Part shown: piece by piece, positions 16,553 to 25,856 of the stretch
Numbering within the stretch: position 1 is the first letter of the stretch
Layout: each line of letters begins with the position of its first letter
From: Massilia arenae
Lineage (GTDB): Bacteria; Pseudomonadota; Gammaproteobacteria; Burkholderiales; Burkholderiaceae_D
Direction: 5' to 3'
DNA length: 64,000 bases
Assembly: GCF_008014745.1 (NCBI RefSeq)
Contig: NZ_VPFD01000025.1
Location: 1 to 64,000, forward strand
Notes under the pieces: model-generated
What the model saw: only the letters and a program-made list of their open reading frames with translations
Database searches by the model: none
Told to the model about the DNA's origin: nothing
Made by a program: the position numbers and the translations under genes

Positions 16553-17386
16553 ATGCCTGAACTGCCAGAAGTAGAAGTCACCCGGCGCGGTGTCGCGCCC
16601 CACATCGAAGGCCGCGTGGTCGAGCAGGTCGTCTGCCGCCGCGACGGCCTGCGCTGGCCCTTCCCGCCCGGCTTGTCCGCGCTGCTGGCCGGCCGCCGCA
16701 TCCTGTCCACCGGCCGGCGCGGCAAATACCTCCTGATTCATTTCGAGCACGGCACCTTGATCATCCACCTGGGCATGTCCGGCCACCTGCGCGTGCTGCC
16801 GCCGGGCATCGAACCACGCAAGCACGACCATTTCGACCTCGTCGTCAATGGCCCCGATGGCGTGCAAGTGCTGCGCCTGCATGATCCGCGCCGCTTCGGC
16901 GCCGTGCTGTGGCATGCCAACGAGGATGGCGACCTGGAAGAACACATCCTGCTGCGCGGCCTGGGCGTGGAACCGCTCGGCGAGCAGTTCGATGGCGCCC
17001 TGCTGCACCGGGCAACGCGGCGCCGCAGCGCCCCGATCAAGCAGGTGCTGCTGGCCGGCGACATCGTGGTGGGCGTCGGCAATATCTACGCCTGCGAGAG
17101 CCTGTTCCGGGCAGGCATCAGCCCCAAGACGGCGGCCTCGCGCATCAGCCGCGCGCGCTACGACCGGCTGGCCGAAGTGATCCGCGAGATCCTGGCCGCC
17201 GCCATCGTCCAGGGCGGCAGTACCCTGCGTGACTTTATTGCTGTAAATGGGCAGTCTGGATATTTCCAGCAGACATATTTCGTCTATGATCGTGCTGGTG
17301 TGCCCTGCCGCCAATGCGAGGCGCCGGTCCGCCAGATCAAGCAGGGCCAGCGCTCGACCTTCTATTGCGCGCAGTGCCAGCGCTGA
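16553..17386 (+). CDS. mutM: Formamidopyrimidine-DNA glycosylase (Fpg/MutM)
   Basis: A 277-residue bifunctional glycosylase/AP lyase excising 8-oxoguanine and FapyG. It starts MPELPEVEVTRRG, providing the catalytic Pro2 and Glu3. The conserved Lys is in GRRGKYLLIHF near residue 58. The H2TH region contains VGVGNIYACESLFRAGISP. The C-terminal zinc finger has four Cys (CRQC...CAQC). It is followed 19 nt later by the dynamin-like gene, then mutY. Confidence 0.98.
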   Translation: MPELPEVEVTRRGVAPHIEGRVVEQVVCRRDGLRWPFPPGLSALLAGRRILSTGRRGKYLLIHFEHGTLIIHLGMSGHLRVLPPGIEPRKHDHFDLVVNGPDGVQVLRLHDPRRFGAVLWHANEDGDLEEHILLRGLGVEPLGEQFDGALLHRATRRRSAPIKQVLLAGDIVVGVGNIYACESLFRAGISPKTAASRISRARYDRLAEVIREILAAAIVQGGSTLRDFIAVNGQSGYFQQTYFVYDRAGVPCRQCEAPVRQIKQGQRSTFYCAQCQR

Positions 17387-17405
17387 AGACATAACGGGCT
17401 GAACG

Positions 17406-19328
17406 ATGCAGGATCTACAACAGTATGGAGCGTGGCGAGCCAGCGTTGCCGCCAGCCTCGATGGCTACGGCACTGCCCTGCGCGAAGCCGGCCTGATCGA
17501 CGCCGCCGGCGAACAGGTGCTGGCGCGCGCGCTCGGACGCTTGCGCGACGACCGGCTGTCGGTCGCCTTCGTGGCCGAGTTCTCGCGTGGAAAAACCGAG
17601 CTGATCAACGCACTGTTCTTCGCCGACTACGGCCAGCGCATCTTGCCGTCCAGCGCCGGCCGCACCACCATGTGCCCGACCGAGCTGCTGTGGGATGCCC
17701 AGTTGCCGCCCTGCATCCGCCTGCTGCCGATCGAGACCCGCGCCGGCCAGCTGTCCACGGGCGACTACCGCGACGATCCCGGCGCCTGGACCGTGCTGCC
17801 GCTCGACCTGGACGACCCGGGCGCGATGCACGAGACGCTGCGCCAGGTCAGCCAGACCCGCCATGTGGCGACGGGCGAGGCCGAGCGCTACGGCCTGTTC
17901 GACCCGGAAGATCCCGACCTGGCCGCCGGCGTCGATGCGGACGGCCATATCGAGATCCCGCGCTGGCGCCATGCCATCATCAACCTGCCGCACCCGCTGC
18001 TCAAGCAGGGCCTGGTGATCCTCGACACGCCGGGCCTGAACGCGATCGGCACCGAGCCGGAACTGACGCTGAACCTGATCCCGAACGCGCACGCGGTGCT
18101 GTTCGTGCTGGCCGCCGACACCGGCGTGACGCGCAGCGACATCGAGGTCTGGCGCACCCATATCGGCGCCGGGCCGGGCCGGCTCGCGGTGCTGAACAAG
18201 ATCGACGCCATGTGGGACGAGCTCAAAAGCCCGGTCGCCGTGCAAACCGAGATCGCGCGCCAGCAGCACGACGTCGCGCGCCTGCTCGGGCTGGACGCCG
18301 GCCAGGTCTATCCGGTCTCGGCCCACAAGGCGCTGGTCGGACGCATCGGCGGCGACATGGACTTGTTCGAGCGCAGCCGCATGGGGGCGCTCGAATCGGC
18401 CCTGTTCCACCAGTTGATCCCGGCGCGGCGCACGATCAATGCGCGCCAGTTGCGCGCCGACCTCGAGATCCTGGCGGCAGGCCAGCACGTGCTGGTGGCG
18501 GCGCGCCTGCGCGAACTGGTCGAGCAGTTGCAGGAGCTGCGCAGCCTGCGCGGCAAGAACCAGGGCATGATCGCCCACATGGTGCGCCGGGTGGAAGCCG
18601 AGAAGAAGGAATTCGACGCCGGCCTGTTCAAGCTGCAGGGCACGCGCGCCGTGTTCACGCGCCTGTCGACCGAGCTGTACACCCTGGTCGGCATGGACGG
18701 CCTCCAGGACCGGACCGAAACGGTGCGCGCCGCGATGTCGGCGGCGCGCTTCGCCACCGGCATGCGCGCGCCGGTGCGCAACTACTTCGCCGGCGCGCGC
18801 GCCGGCCTGCTCGACGCCTGCGCCAAGGTCGACGAGATCAAGTCCATGATGGATGCCATGCACCGCCGCTTCGCGGCCGAACACGGCCTGTCGCTGGCGC
18901 TGCCGCAAGCTTTATCATTGACGCGCCACGTCGACGAGATCGACGCCATCGAAACGCTGTTCGAGCGTCAGTTCGGCACCGCGACCCTGTTGATGACCAG
19001 CCGCGCGACCTTGCTCGAGCGCTTCTTCGACTCGATCGCCTCGCGCGTGCGGCGCGTCTACCGCGCCGCCAACGCCGACGTCGAAGCCTGGCTGAAGGTC
19101 GCCAACGCGCCGCTGGAAACGCAGATCCGCCAGCACCGCGACAACCTGCGCCAGCGCCAGGCCACGGTCCAGCGCATCCACGACGCCAGCGACAGCCTGG
19201 AACAGAAGATCGGCGCCTTCGAGCACGGCCAGGCCGAGCTCGAATCCACGCGCATCCGCCTGGCCGCCATCGCGGCCGGCGTCACCACCCAACTTGCGGC
19301 CCAGAGCCACTCACCCGATATCGCATGA
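17406..19328 (+). CDS. Dynamin-like GTPase
   Basis: A 640-residue large GTPase. The P-loop FSRGKTELINALFF is near residue 59-72. GRTTMCPTEL is the switch I threonine region, ILDTPGLNAIG the G3 (DxxG) motif near 201, and LNKID the G4 motif near 264. The rest is predominantly helical, with long coiled-coil-like segments at about 350-420 and 560-640. Bacterial dynamins remodel or protect membranes. The end overlaps mutY by 4 nt (ATGA), so the two are translationally coupled. Function in this context unknown. Confidence 0.9.
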   Translation: MQDLQQYGAWRASVAASLDGYGTALREAGLIDAAGEQVLARALGRLRDDRLSVAFVAEFSRGKTELINALFFADYGQRILPSSAGRTTMCPTELLWDAQLPPCIRLLPIETRAGQLSTGDYRDDPGAWTVLPLDLDDPGAMHETLRQVSQTRHVATGEAERYGLFDPEDPDLAAGVDADGHIEIPRWRHAIINLPHPLLKQGLVILDTPGLNAIGTEPELTLNLIPNAHAVLFVLAADTGVTRSDIEVWRTHIGAGPGRLAVLNKIDAMWDELKSPVAVQTEIARQQHDVARLLGLDAGQVYPVSAHKALVGRIGGDMDLFERSRMGALESALFHQLIPARRTINARQLRADLEILAAGQHVLVAARLRELVEQLQELRSLRGKNQGMIAHMVRRVEAEKKEFDAGLFKLQGTRAVFTRLSTELYTLVGMDGLQDRTETVRAAMSAARFATGMRAPVRNYFAGARAGLLDACAKVDEIKSMMDAMHRRFAAEHGLSLALPQALSLTRHVDEIDAIETLFERQFGTATLLMTSRATLLERFFDSIASRVRRVYRAANADVEAWLKVANAPLETQIRQHRDNLRQRQATVQRIHDASDSLEQKIGAFEHGQAELESTRIRLAAIAAGVTTQLAAQSHSPDIA

Positions 19329-20449
19329 AACGCCTCACCGAGTTTGACCAGCTGGCCGATCCGACCTTCTCGAAGGCCGTGATCGACTGGCAGCGCAGCC
19401 ATGGCCGCCACACCCTGCCCTGGCAAAACACCACCGACGCCTACCGCGTCTGGCTGTCCGAGATAATGCTGCAACAGACGCAAGTCGCCGCGGTGCTGGG
19501 CTACTACGCCCGCTTCCTGGAGCGCTTCCCGACCGTCCACGCGCTGGCCGAGGCGCCATCGGAAGACGTGATGGCCCATTGGAGCGGCCTCGGTTACTAC
19601 ACCCGCGCACGCAACCTGCACGCCTGTGCCAAACGGGTGGTGCAGGACTACGACGGCGTGTTCCCGAGCGACCCGGCGCTGCTGGCCGACCTGCCCGGCA
19701 TCGGCCGCTCGACGGCGGCGGCGATCGCGGCGTTTTCCAGCGGCGTGCGCGCCGCCATCCTGGACGGCAACGTCAAGCGCGTGTTCGCGCGCGTGTTCGG
19801 CATCGATGCCTATCCTGGCCTGAAACCCATTGAGGATGCGCTCTGGCGCCGCGCCGACGCCTTGCTCCCCGAGGTGGCCGGCAACCCGGGCGCCATCGAG
19901 GCCTATACCCAGGGCCTGATGGACCTGGGCGCCACCCTGTGCACCCGTTCGCGTCCCGACTGCGGCCGCTGCCCGCTGCAGGCGCGCTGTGTCGCCTTCG
20001 CCACCGGCCGCACCGCCGAACTGCCGGTGCGTAAACCAAAGAAGGCGACGCCGGAAAAGCGCACCGCGCTGCTGGTCGTCATCGACCGCGGCGAGGTGCT
20101 GCTGGAGCAGCGTCCGCAAACCGGCATTTGGGGCGGCCTGCTGTCGCTGCCGGAAGTGGGCGGACACGTGCCGATGGATGAGGATGAAGCGCCGGTCTGT
20201 ACCTCGGACGTTGCCGCTGCCGCCGGGCCATTTGGCACGATCGACGAAGTGCGGCCACTGAGCCCGCTGGTGCATGTTTTCACCCACTACAAGCTGCACA
20301 TCGCGCCGTTCGCGGTGACGCTGGCGACGCGCGCGGCCCTGCCGCCAGGGCACGTCTGGTGGAAACTCGATACGATCGGCGAGGCGCCGCTGCCAGCGCC
20401 AGTCAAGAAGCTGTTGCTGGATCTGGCAAGGCCAAGCTTGTTCGGATGA
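19325..20449 (+). CDS. mutY: Adenine DNA glycosylase MutY
   Basis: A 374-residue enzyme removing adenine mispaired with 8-oxoguanine. LSEIMLQQTQV carries the catalytic Glu. The HhH-GPD motif includes LPGIGRSTAAAIAAF with the downstream Asp in LDGNVKRVFARVFG. The [4Fe-4S] cluster ligands are CTRSRPDCGRCPLQARC. A NUDIX-like 8-oxoG recognition domain occupies the C-terminal 130 residues. The start ATG overlaps the stop of the dynamin gene. Confidence 0.97.
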   Translation: MKRLTEFDQLADPTFSKAVIDWQRSHGRHTLPWQNTTDAYRVWLSEIMLQQTQVAAVLGYYARFLERFPTVHALAEAPSEDVMAHWSGLGYYTRARNLHACAKRVVQDYDGVFPSDPALLADLPGIGRSTAAAIAAFSSGVRAAILDGNVKRVFARVFGIDAYPGLKPIEDALWRRADALLPEVAGNPGAIEAYTQGLMDLGATLCTRSRPDCGRCPLQARCVAFATGRTAELPVRKPKKATPEKRTALLVVIDRGEVLLEQRPQTGIWGGLLSLPEVGGHVPMDEDEAPVCTSDVAAAAGPFGTIDEVRPLSPLVHVFTHYKLHIAPFAVTLATRAALPPGHVWWKLDTIGEAPLPAPVKKLLLDLARPSLFG

Positions 20450-20468
20450 TTCGTTTTCAATTTTCTTC

Positions 20469-20491
20469 GATTTTCACGGGCCGTGAAAATC
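20469..20491. repeat. Perfect 11-bp inverted repeat between convergent mutY and nitroreductase genes
   Basis: GATTTTCACGG and CCGTGAAAATC flank a single central G. It lies in the 69-nt convergent gap and is followed on the plus strand by AAAAATT, not Ts, so it is not a classical terminator on either strand. It could still act in termination or mRNA stabilisation. Confidence 0.6.
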
Positions 20492-20518
20492 AAAAATTAT
20501 TGAAACGGTCGGCGAACC

Positions 20519-21157
20519 TCAGCCAAAAGCGAGAACGAAGTCCTCGCGCGAACGCCGTACCTTCTTGAGCTTCACTAGCCAGTCGCCATCCGCATCGCGG
20601 TGGCCCAGCGCCAGCATGCTCACGCTGCGCAGGCCCATGGCCTCGAGTCCCAGCACCTGGTCCACGCCGGCCGGATCGAAGCCTTCCATCGGCGTCGCAT
20701 CCACCCCTTCCATGGCGGCAGCCACGATGCCGGTGCCCAGGCCGATATAGGCCTGGCGCGCGGCGAATTCGAAATTGGCCTGCCTGCCTTGCGCCGCATG
20801 CTTGTTCAGCAACACCTTGCGATAGGCTTCCCAGCCCTCGTTGACAAAGCCGCGCTCACTGTTCACCAGGTCGAACATCTTGTCGATGCGGGTCGGCGTC
20901 ATGTCGTCCCAGGCGGCGAATACCAGCAGGTGCGAGCAGTCGACGATCTGTTGCTGGTCGTTGGCGACCGGCTTGATGCGCGTGCGCAGCGCGGGATCGC
21001 TCACCACGATCAGGTCATAAGGCTGCAGGCCGCTGGAGGTCGGCGCCAGGCGGATCGCCTCGACGATGCGGTCGACCTGTTCCTGGGCGGCCGGGCGCGC
21101 CGGATCGAATTTCTTGGTGGCGTAGCGCCATTCCAGGCGCGAGAGCAGTTGGTTCAT
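20519..21157 (-). CDS. Nitroreductase-family NAD(P)H-dependent oxidoreductase
   Basis: A 212-residue FMN-dependent nitroreductase fold. The N-terminal RYATKKFDPARP and AIRLAPTSSGLQPYDLIV are typical FMN-binding and active-site segments; GLGTGIVAAAMEGVDATPMEGFDP and the C-terminal ALGHRDADGDW are family signatures. The ATG at 21157 follows AGGAAG. It lies 28 nt after the SDR gene on the same strand, so the two probably form an operon. Substrate unknown. Confidence 0.92.
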   Translation of the reverse strand: MNQLLSRLEWRYATKKFDPARPAAQEQVDRIVEAIRLAPTSSGLQPYDLIVVSDPALRTRIKPVANDQQQIVDCSHLLVFAAWDDMTPTRIDKMFDLVNSERGFVNEGWEAYRKVLLNKHAAQGRQANFEFAARQAYIGLGTGIVAAAMEGVDATPMEGFDPAGVDQVLGLEAMGLRSVSMLALGHRDADGDWLVKLKKVRRSREDFVLAFG

Positions 21158-21185
21158 CTTCCTGTTTCCTTCGGTAGTAGTTGGA

Positions 21186-21974
21186 TTACGCGATGGTGTC
21201 GACCGTTCCGCCGTCGACGCGCAGCGCGGCGCCGGTCGTGGCCGAGGCCTGTTGCGAGCAGACGTAGACGACCATGTTCGCCACCTCGTCGGGCGTGGCC
21301 ACGCGTTGCAGGATGGACGAGCTGCGGTGCTCCCGCACGAACGCGTTCGCCGCCGCCAGCGCACTGGCATGGTCGCCGCCCGGCGCCACCATCTGCTGCA
21401 CGCCTTCCGACAGGGTCGGCCCCGGCAGCACCGCATTGACCGTAATGCCGGTGCCGGCCAGGCTCTTGGCCAGGCCGCGCGAGATGGCCAGGTTGCTGGT
21501 CTTGGTGAAGCCGTAGTGGATCATGTCGGCCGGGATGTTCAGCGCCGACTCGGACGAGATGAACACGATGCGGCCCCAGTCCTTCTCTTGCATGCCGGGC
21601 AGGTAGGCGCGGCTGGCGCGTACGCCGGACATGACGTTGATCTCGAAGAAACGGGTCCACTCTTCGTCCGGGATCTCGGCGAACGGTTGCGGGTTGAAGA
21701 TGCCGACGTTGTTGACGAGGATGTCGGCGTGCGGCTCGGCCGCCTTGAGCGTCGCGACGCCCTGGGCGGTGCCGAGATCGGCGGCGACGCCGCGCACCTG
21801 GGCGGCGGGGACTGCCGCGCGCAGCTGCGCAAGCGCCCGGTCGACCTGGTCCTGCTTGCGTCCGGTGAGCACCACGGACGCGCCGGTGCGCGCCAGTCCT
21901 TCGGCGATCGCGTAGCCGATGCCGCGGGTCGAGCCGGTCACGATAGCGGTCTTGCCGGTCAAGTCGATATGCAT
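21186..21974 (-). CDS. Short-chain dehydrogenase/reductase (SDR family)
   Basis: A 262-residue classical SDR. The Rossmann motif TGSTRGIG is at about 14-21 and NNVGIF is the NNAG-type motif. The catalytic Ser lies in FISSESALN and the Tyr/Lys pair in YGFTK. The start ATG at 21974 follows AGGAG. It is downstream of the LysR gene in the same direction, with a 116-nt gap that holds a candidate operator. The substrate cannot be read from sequence. Confidence 0.93.
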   Translation of the reverse strand: MHIDLTGKTAIVTGSTRGIGYAIAEGLARTGASVVLTGRKQDQVDRALAQLRAAVPAAQVRGVAADLGTAQGVATLKAAEPHADILVNNVGIFNPQPFAEIPDEEWTRFFEINVMSGVRASRAYLPGMQEKDWGRIVFISSESALNIPADMIHYGFTKTSNLAISRGLAKSLAGTGITVNAVLPGPTLSEGVQQMVAPGGDHASALAAANAFVREHRSSSILQRVATPDEVANMVVYVCSQQASATTGAALRVDGGTVDTIA

Positions 21975-22038
21975 GATGATTCTCCTGTTCAGTAAGAGAA
22001 ATCATCTTAGACCTCGGCCGGCGGCCGAAACATCGGCC

Positions 22039-22056
22039 AAAGGACAAATCACCTTT
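22039..22056. promoter_or_regulatory. Candidate operator (inverted repeat) upstream of the SDR gene
   Basis: AAAGG-N8-CCTTT lies 65 nt before the SDR start, in the spacer between the LysR gene and the SDR gene. Its dyad shape fits a regulator site, but the match to the LysR T-N11-A consensus is weak. Confidence 0.3.
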
Positions 22057-22090
22057 CGAGATCCGGCGCTAATCGGCGCCGGCTTGCGCC

Positions 22091-22972
22091 CTACCCTGCC
22101 AGCGCCGCCGCCAGGTAATCCACCAGCGCCGCCACCCGCCGGCTGGGCGGGCTGACCGGGTACACGGCGTACAGGTCGACCGGCCCCGCCAGAAAGTCGT
22201 CCAGCACGGCTTCGAGGCGCCCGGCGACGAGGTCGCGCTGCACGTCCCAGCGGTTCTTGAAGGTGACGCCCCTGCCCTCCAGCGCCCAATCGCGCAATAC
22301 TTCACCGTCGCTGGACTGGCGGTCGCCGCTCACCTTGACGTTGAACGGCTTGCCCTCGGACTGGAAATTCCAGGCAGCCAGCGGCGCATCGGGCCGCGCC
22401 AGCACCAGGCAGTTATGCCCGGCCAGCTGTTCGGGATGCGTCGGCCGGCCGGCGCGCTCCCAATAATCGGGGGCGGCGCACACCAGGCGGTCGCCGCGCA
22501 CCAGCAGGCGCGCATGCAGGCCGGAATCCGGCAGCGGGCCGCTGCGCAAGGTCAGGTCGATGTTTTCGTGGATGAGGTCGACCGTGCTGTCGCTGAGCAG
22601 CAGGGCCAGGCGCAGGCCGGGGTGAAGCGCCTGGAAGGCGTCCAGCAAAGGGCGCAGCTGCTTGCGGCCGAAGTCGTTGGTGGCGCCGATGCGGATCGGC
22701 CCGGAGAGCGGCCCGTCTTCCTTCAGCGCGGCCAGCAGGCCGTCCCACTCGCCCACCAGGCGGCGCGCGTCCGCCACCAGTTGCTCGCCCTCGTGCGTCA
22801 GGGCCAGGCGGCGCGTCGAGCGCTTGAGCAGGGCGATGCCGAATTCCTGCTCCAGCTGGTCGACCGCCAGGGTGACGGTGGAGATGGCAACGTTGCGCTG
22901 GCGCGCCACGCCCGAAAAGCTGCCGGTGCTTGAAACGTCGAGCAGCAGGCGCAGCGCGTCGATCCGGTCCAT
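22091..22972 (-). CDS. LysR-family transcriptional regulator
   Basis: A 293-residue regulator. The N-terminal winged HTH spans about 1-60 (SFSGVARQRNVAISTVTLAVDQLE segment, then the wing LLKRSTRRLALTHEGE). A LysR substrate-binding domain fills the rest, with PIRIGATNDFGRKQL opening it. Unusually it is not divergent from a target; it reads in tandem into the SDR and nitroreductase genes, which are the likely targets. It starts 12 nt after the dgt stop. Confidence 0.94.
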   Translation of the reverse strand: MDRIDALRLLLDVSSTGSFSGVARQRNVAISTVTLAVDQLEQEFGIALLKRSTRRLALTHEGEQLVADARRLVGEWDGLLAALKEDGPLSGPIRIGATNDFGRKQLRPLLDAFQALHPGLRLALLLSDSTVDLIHENIDLTLRSGPLPDSGLHARLLVRGDRLVCAAPDYWERAGRPTHPEQLAGHNCLVLARPDAPLAAWNFQSEGKPFNVKVSGDRQSSDGEVLRDWALEGRGVTFKNRWDVQRDLVAGRLEAVLDDFLAGPVDLYAVYPVSPPSRRVAALVDYLAAALAG

Positions 22973-22984
22973 GGCGGCCCGGGA

Positions 22985-24130
<1,146 letters not shown>

Positions 24131-24140
24131 CGTGTGCCCC

Positions 24141-25799
24141 TCAGCCGCTGCACGCCGCCAGGGTCGAGCGCAGGATGTCCAGCGGGGCCGTGGTGATCGA
24201 CGGGCTGCCGAGCGGCTTGAGCAGGATGAAGCGAATCTCGCCGCCCTCGTTCTTCTTGTCGACTTCCATCAGCTCGATCCAGCGCGCCTCGCCAAGATCG
24301 GGCGCCACGGCCGGCAGGCCGGCGGCGCGCACCAGGGCGCGCACGCGCTCAACGGCGGCCGGTTCGATCAGGCCCAGGCGCGCGGACATATCGGCCGCCA
24401 TCACCATGCCGCAGCCGACCGCCTCGCCGTGCAGCCACTCGCCGTAGCCCAGGCCATTCTCGATCGCGTGGCCGAAGGTATGGCCGAAGTTCAGCACCGC
24501 GCGCAGGCCGCCTTCGCGTTCGTCCTTGCGCACCACGTCGGACTTGATCTCGCACGAGCGCGCGATCGCATAGGCAAGCGCCTGCGGCTCGCGCGCAAGC
24601 AGGGCCTCAACGTTCGCCTCGATCCAGTCGAAGTAGGCCGCGTCGAGGATGGCGCCATGCTTGATCACCTCGGCCAGGCCGGCCGACAGCTCGCGCGCCG
24701 GCAGCGTGTCGAGCGTCGCGGTGTCGGCGATGACGGCGCGCGGCTGGTAGAAGGCGCCGATCATGTTCTTGCCCAGCGGGTGGTTGATGCCGGTCTTGCC
24801 GCCCACCGAGGAATCGACCTGGGACAGCAGGGTGGTCGGGATCTGCACGAAGGGCACGCCGCGCATATAGCTCGCCGCGGCGAAGCCGGTCAGGTCGCCG
24901 ATCACGCCGCCGCCCAGCGCCACCAGCGTGGTCTTGCGGTCGCATTTGTGTTGCAGCAGCGCGTCGTACACCAGGTTGAGCGACTGCCAGTTCTTGTGCT
25001 CTTCGCCGTCCGGCAGCACGATCTCGAGCACGTCGCGGCCCGCGGCGCGCAGGTGGCCGGCCACCTTGGCCAGGTAGAGCGGCGCGACGGTGGTGTTGGT
25101 GACGATGGCCACCTTGTTGCCGCCGATGTGGCGCGCCAGCAGTGCGGCGTCGTCCAGCAGGCCGGGGCCGATCGCGATCGGGTAGCTGCGTTCGCCGAGG
25201 TCGACGTTGAGGGTGATGTGGTCCTGTTCGTTCATCGATGTCCTTGCCAGCCGGCGCGCGCGCGCTGTTTCCTGCGCCGCCAGCTGATCCAATATGGTCT
25301 GTACCATCGATTGTACGTTAGGACGGCCGGTGTCGATGACGAGGTCCGCAATCTCGCGGTACAGCGGATCGCGCTGGGTCCACAGCTCTTCGAGTTTCGC
25401 GCGCGGGTCGGCCGTCTGCAGCAGCGGACGGTTCTTGTCGTGGGCGGTGCGTTGCAGGATGCTGCCGATCGAGGCGCGCAGGTAGATCACGGTGCCGCGC
25501 TCGGCCAGGTAGGCGCGATTCCGCGGGTCCAGCACGGCGCCGCCGCCGGTGGCCAGCACCAGGCCCTGCTGGCCGGTGAGGTCGCGGATCACGTCCGCTT
25601 CGCGCCGCCGGAAACAGGCCTCGCCCTCGATCTCGAAGATCCAGGGGATGGTGGCGCCGGTACGCGCCTCGATCTCGTGGTCGGAATCGACGAAGCGGCG
25701 ATTGAGCTTGCGTGCAAGCAATCGGCCGATCGTGGTCTTCCCCGCCCCCATCAGGCCAACAAGGAAGATATTGTCGTTCTTGGGATGTGGCACTACCAA
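24141..25799 (-). CDS. aroKB: Fused shikimate kinase / 3-dehydroquinate synthase (AroK-AroB)
   Basis: One uninterrupted 552-codon frame. Residues 1 to about 180 are shikimate kinase: Walker A GLMGAGKTT at 15-23, FVDSDHEIEARTG shikimate-binding region, LATGGGAV, and NRPLL in the lid. Residues 189-552 are 3-dehydroquinate synthase: LGGGVIGDLTGFAA, DSSVGGKTGINHPLGKNMIG and the metal-ligand region FGHTFGHAIE. No stop separates the two, so steps 2 and 5 of the shikimate pathway may be on one chain. An ATG at 25235 with AAGGA 5 nt upstream could start free AroB as well. The start is TTG at 25799 (or GTG at 25793); no ATG fits. Confidence 0.9.
   Translation of the reverse strand: MVVPHPKNDNIFLVGLMGAGKTTIGRLLARKLNRRFVDSDHEIEARTGATIPWIFEIEGEACFRRREADVIRDLTGQQGLVLATGGGAVLDPRNRAYLAERGTVIYLRASIGSILQRTAHDKNRPLLQTADPRAKLEELWTQRDPLYREIADLVIDTGRPNVQSMVQTILDQLAAQETARARRLARTSMNEQDHITLNVDLGERSYPIAIGPGLLDDAALLARHIGGNKVAIVTNTTVAPLYLAKVAGHLRAAGRDVLEIVLPDGEEHKNWQSLNLVYDALLQHKCDRKTTLVALGGGVIGDLTGFAAASYMRGVPFVQIPTTLLSQVDSSVGGKTGINHPLGKNMIGAFYQPRAVIADTATLDTLPARELSAGLAEVIKHGAILDAAYFDWIEANVEALLAREPQALAYAIARSCEIKSDVVRKDEREGGLRAVLNFGHTFGHAIENGLGYGEWLHGEAVGCGMVMAADMSARLGLIEPAAVERVRALVRAAGLPAVAPDLGEARWIELMEVDKKNEGGEIRFILLKPLGSPSITTAPLDILRSTLAACSG
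25233..25245 (-). promoter_or_regulatory. Internal ribosome binding site and ATG of the aroB module
   Basis: On the minus strand AAGGA is followed 5 nt later by ATG, exactly where a stand-alone AroB would begin (MNEQDHITLNVDLGERSYPI). It suggests that both the fusion and a free AroB may be made, or that the fusion arose by recent loss of the aroK stop. Confidence 0.6.
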
Positions 25800-25811
25800 A
25801 CCCGCTCTGAT

Positions 25812-25838
25812 AAAAAGACGGCCAGTATAGACTGGCCG
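25812..25838 (-). terminator. Intrinsic terminator between the Ig-like gene and aroKB
   Basis: On the minus strand CGGCCAGT, loop CTAT, ACTGGCCG is followed by TCTTTTTATC. It is 18 nt past the Ig-like stop, and its U-tract ends only about 12 nt before the aroKB start codon, leaving almost no room for a leader or promoter. Confidence 0.8.
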
Positions 25839-25856
25839 CCTGTCAATCCGCCAATT

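Noticed and set aside
17432..19324. A 5' extension of mutY running through the dynamin gene
   Set aside because: The frame is open but Arg/Pro/Gly-rich and overlaps the dynamin gene; the MutY N-terminus clearly starts at 19325.
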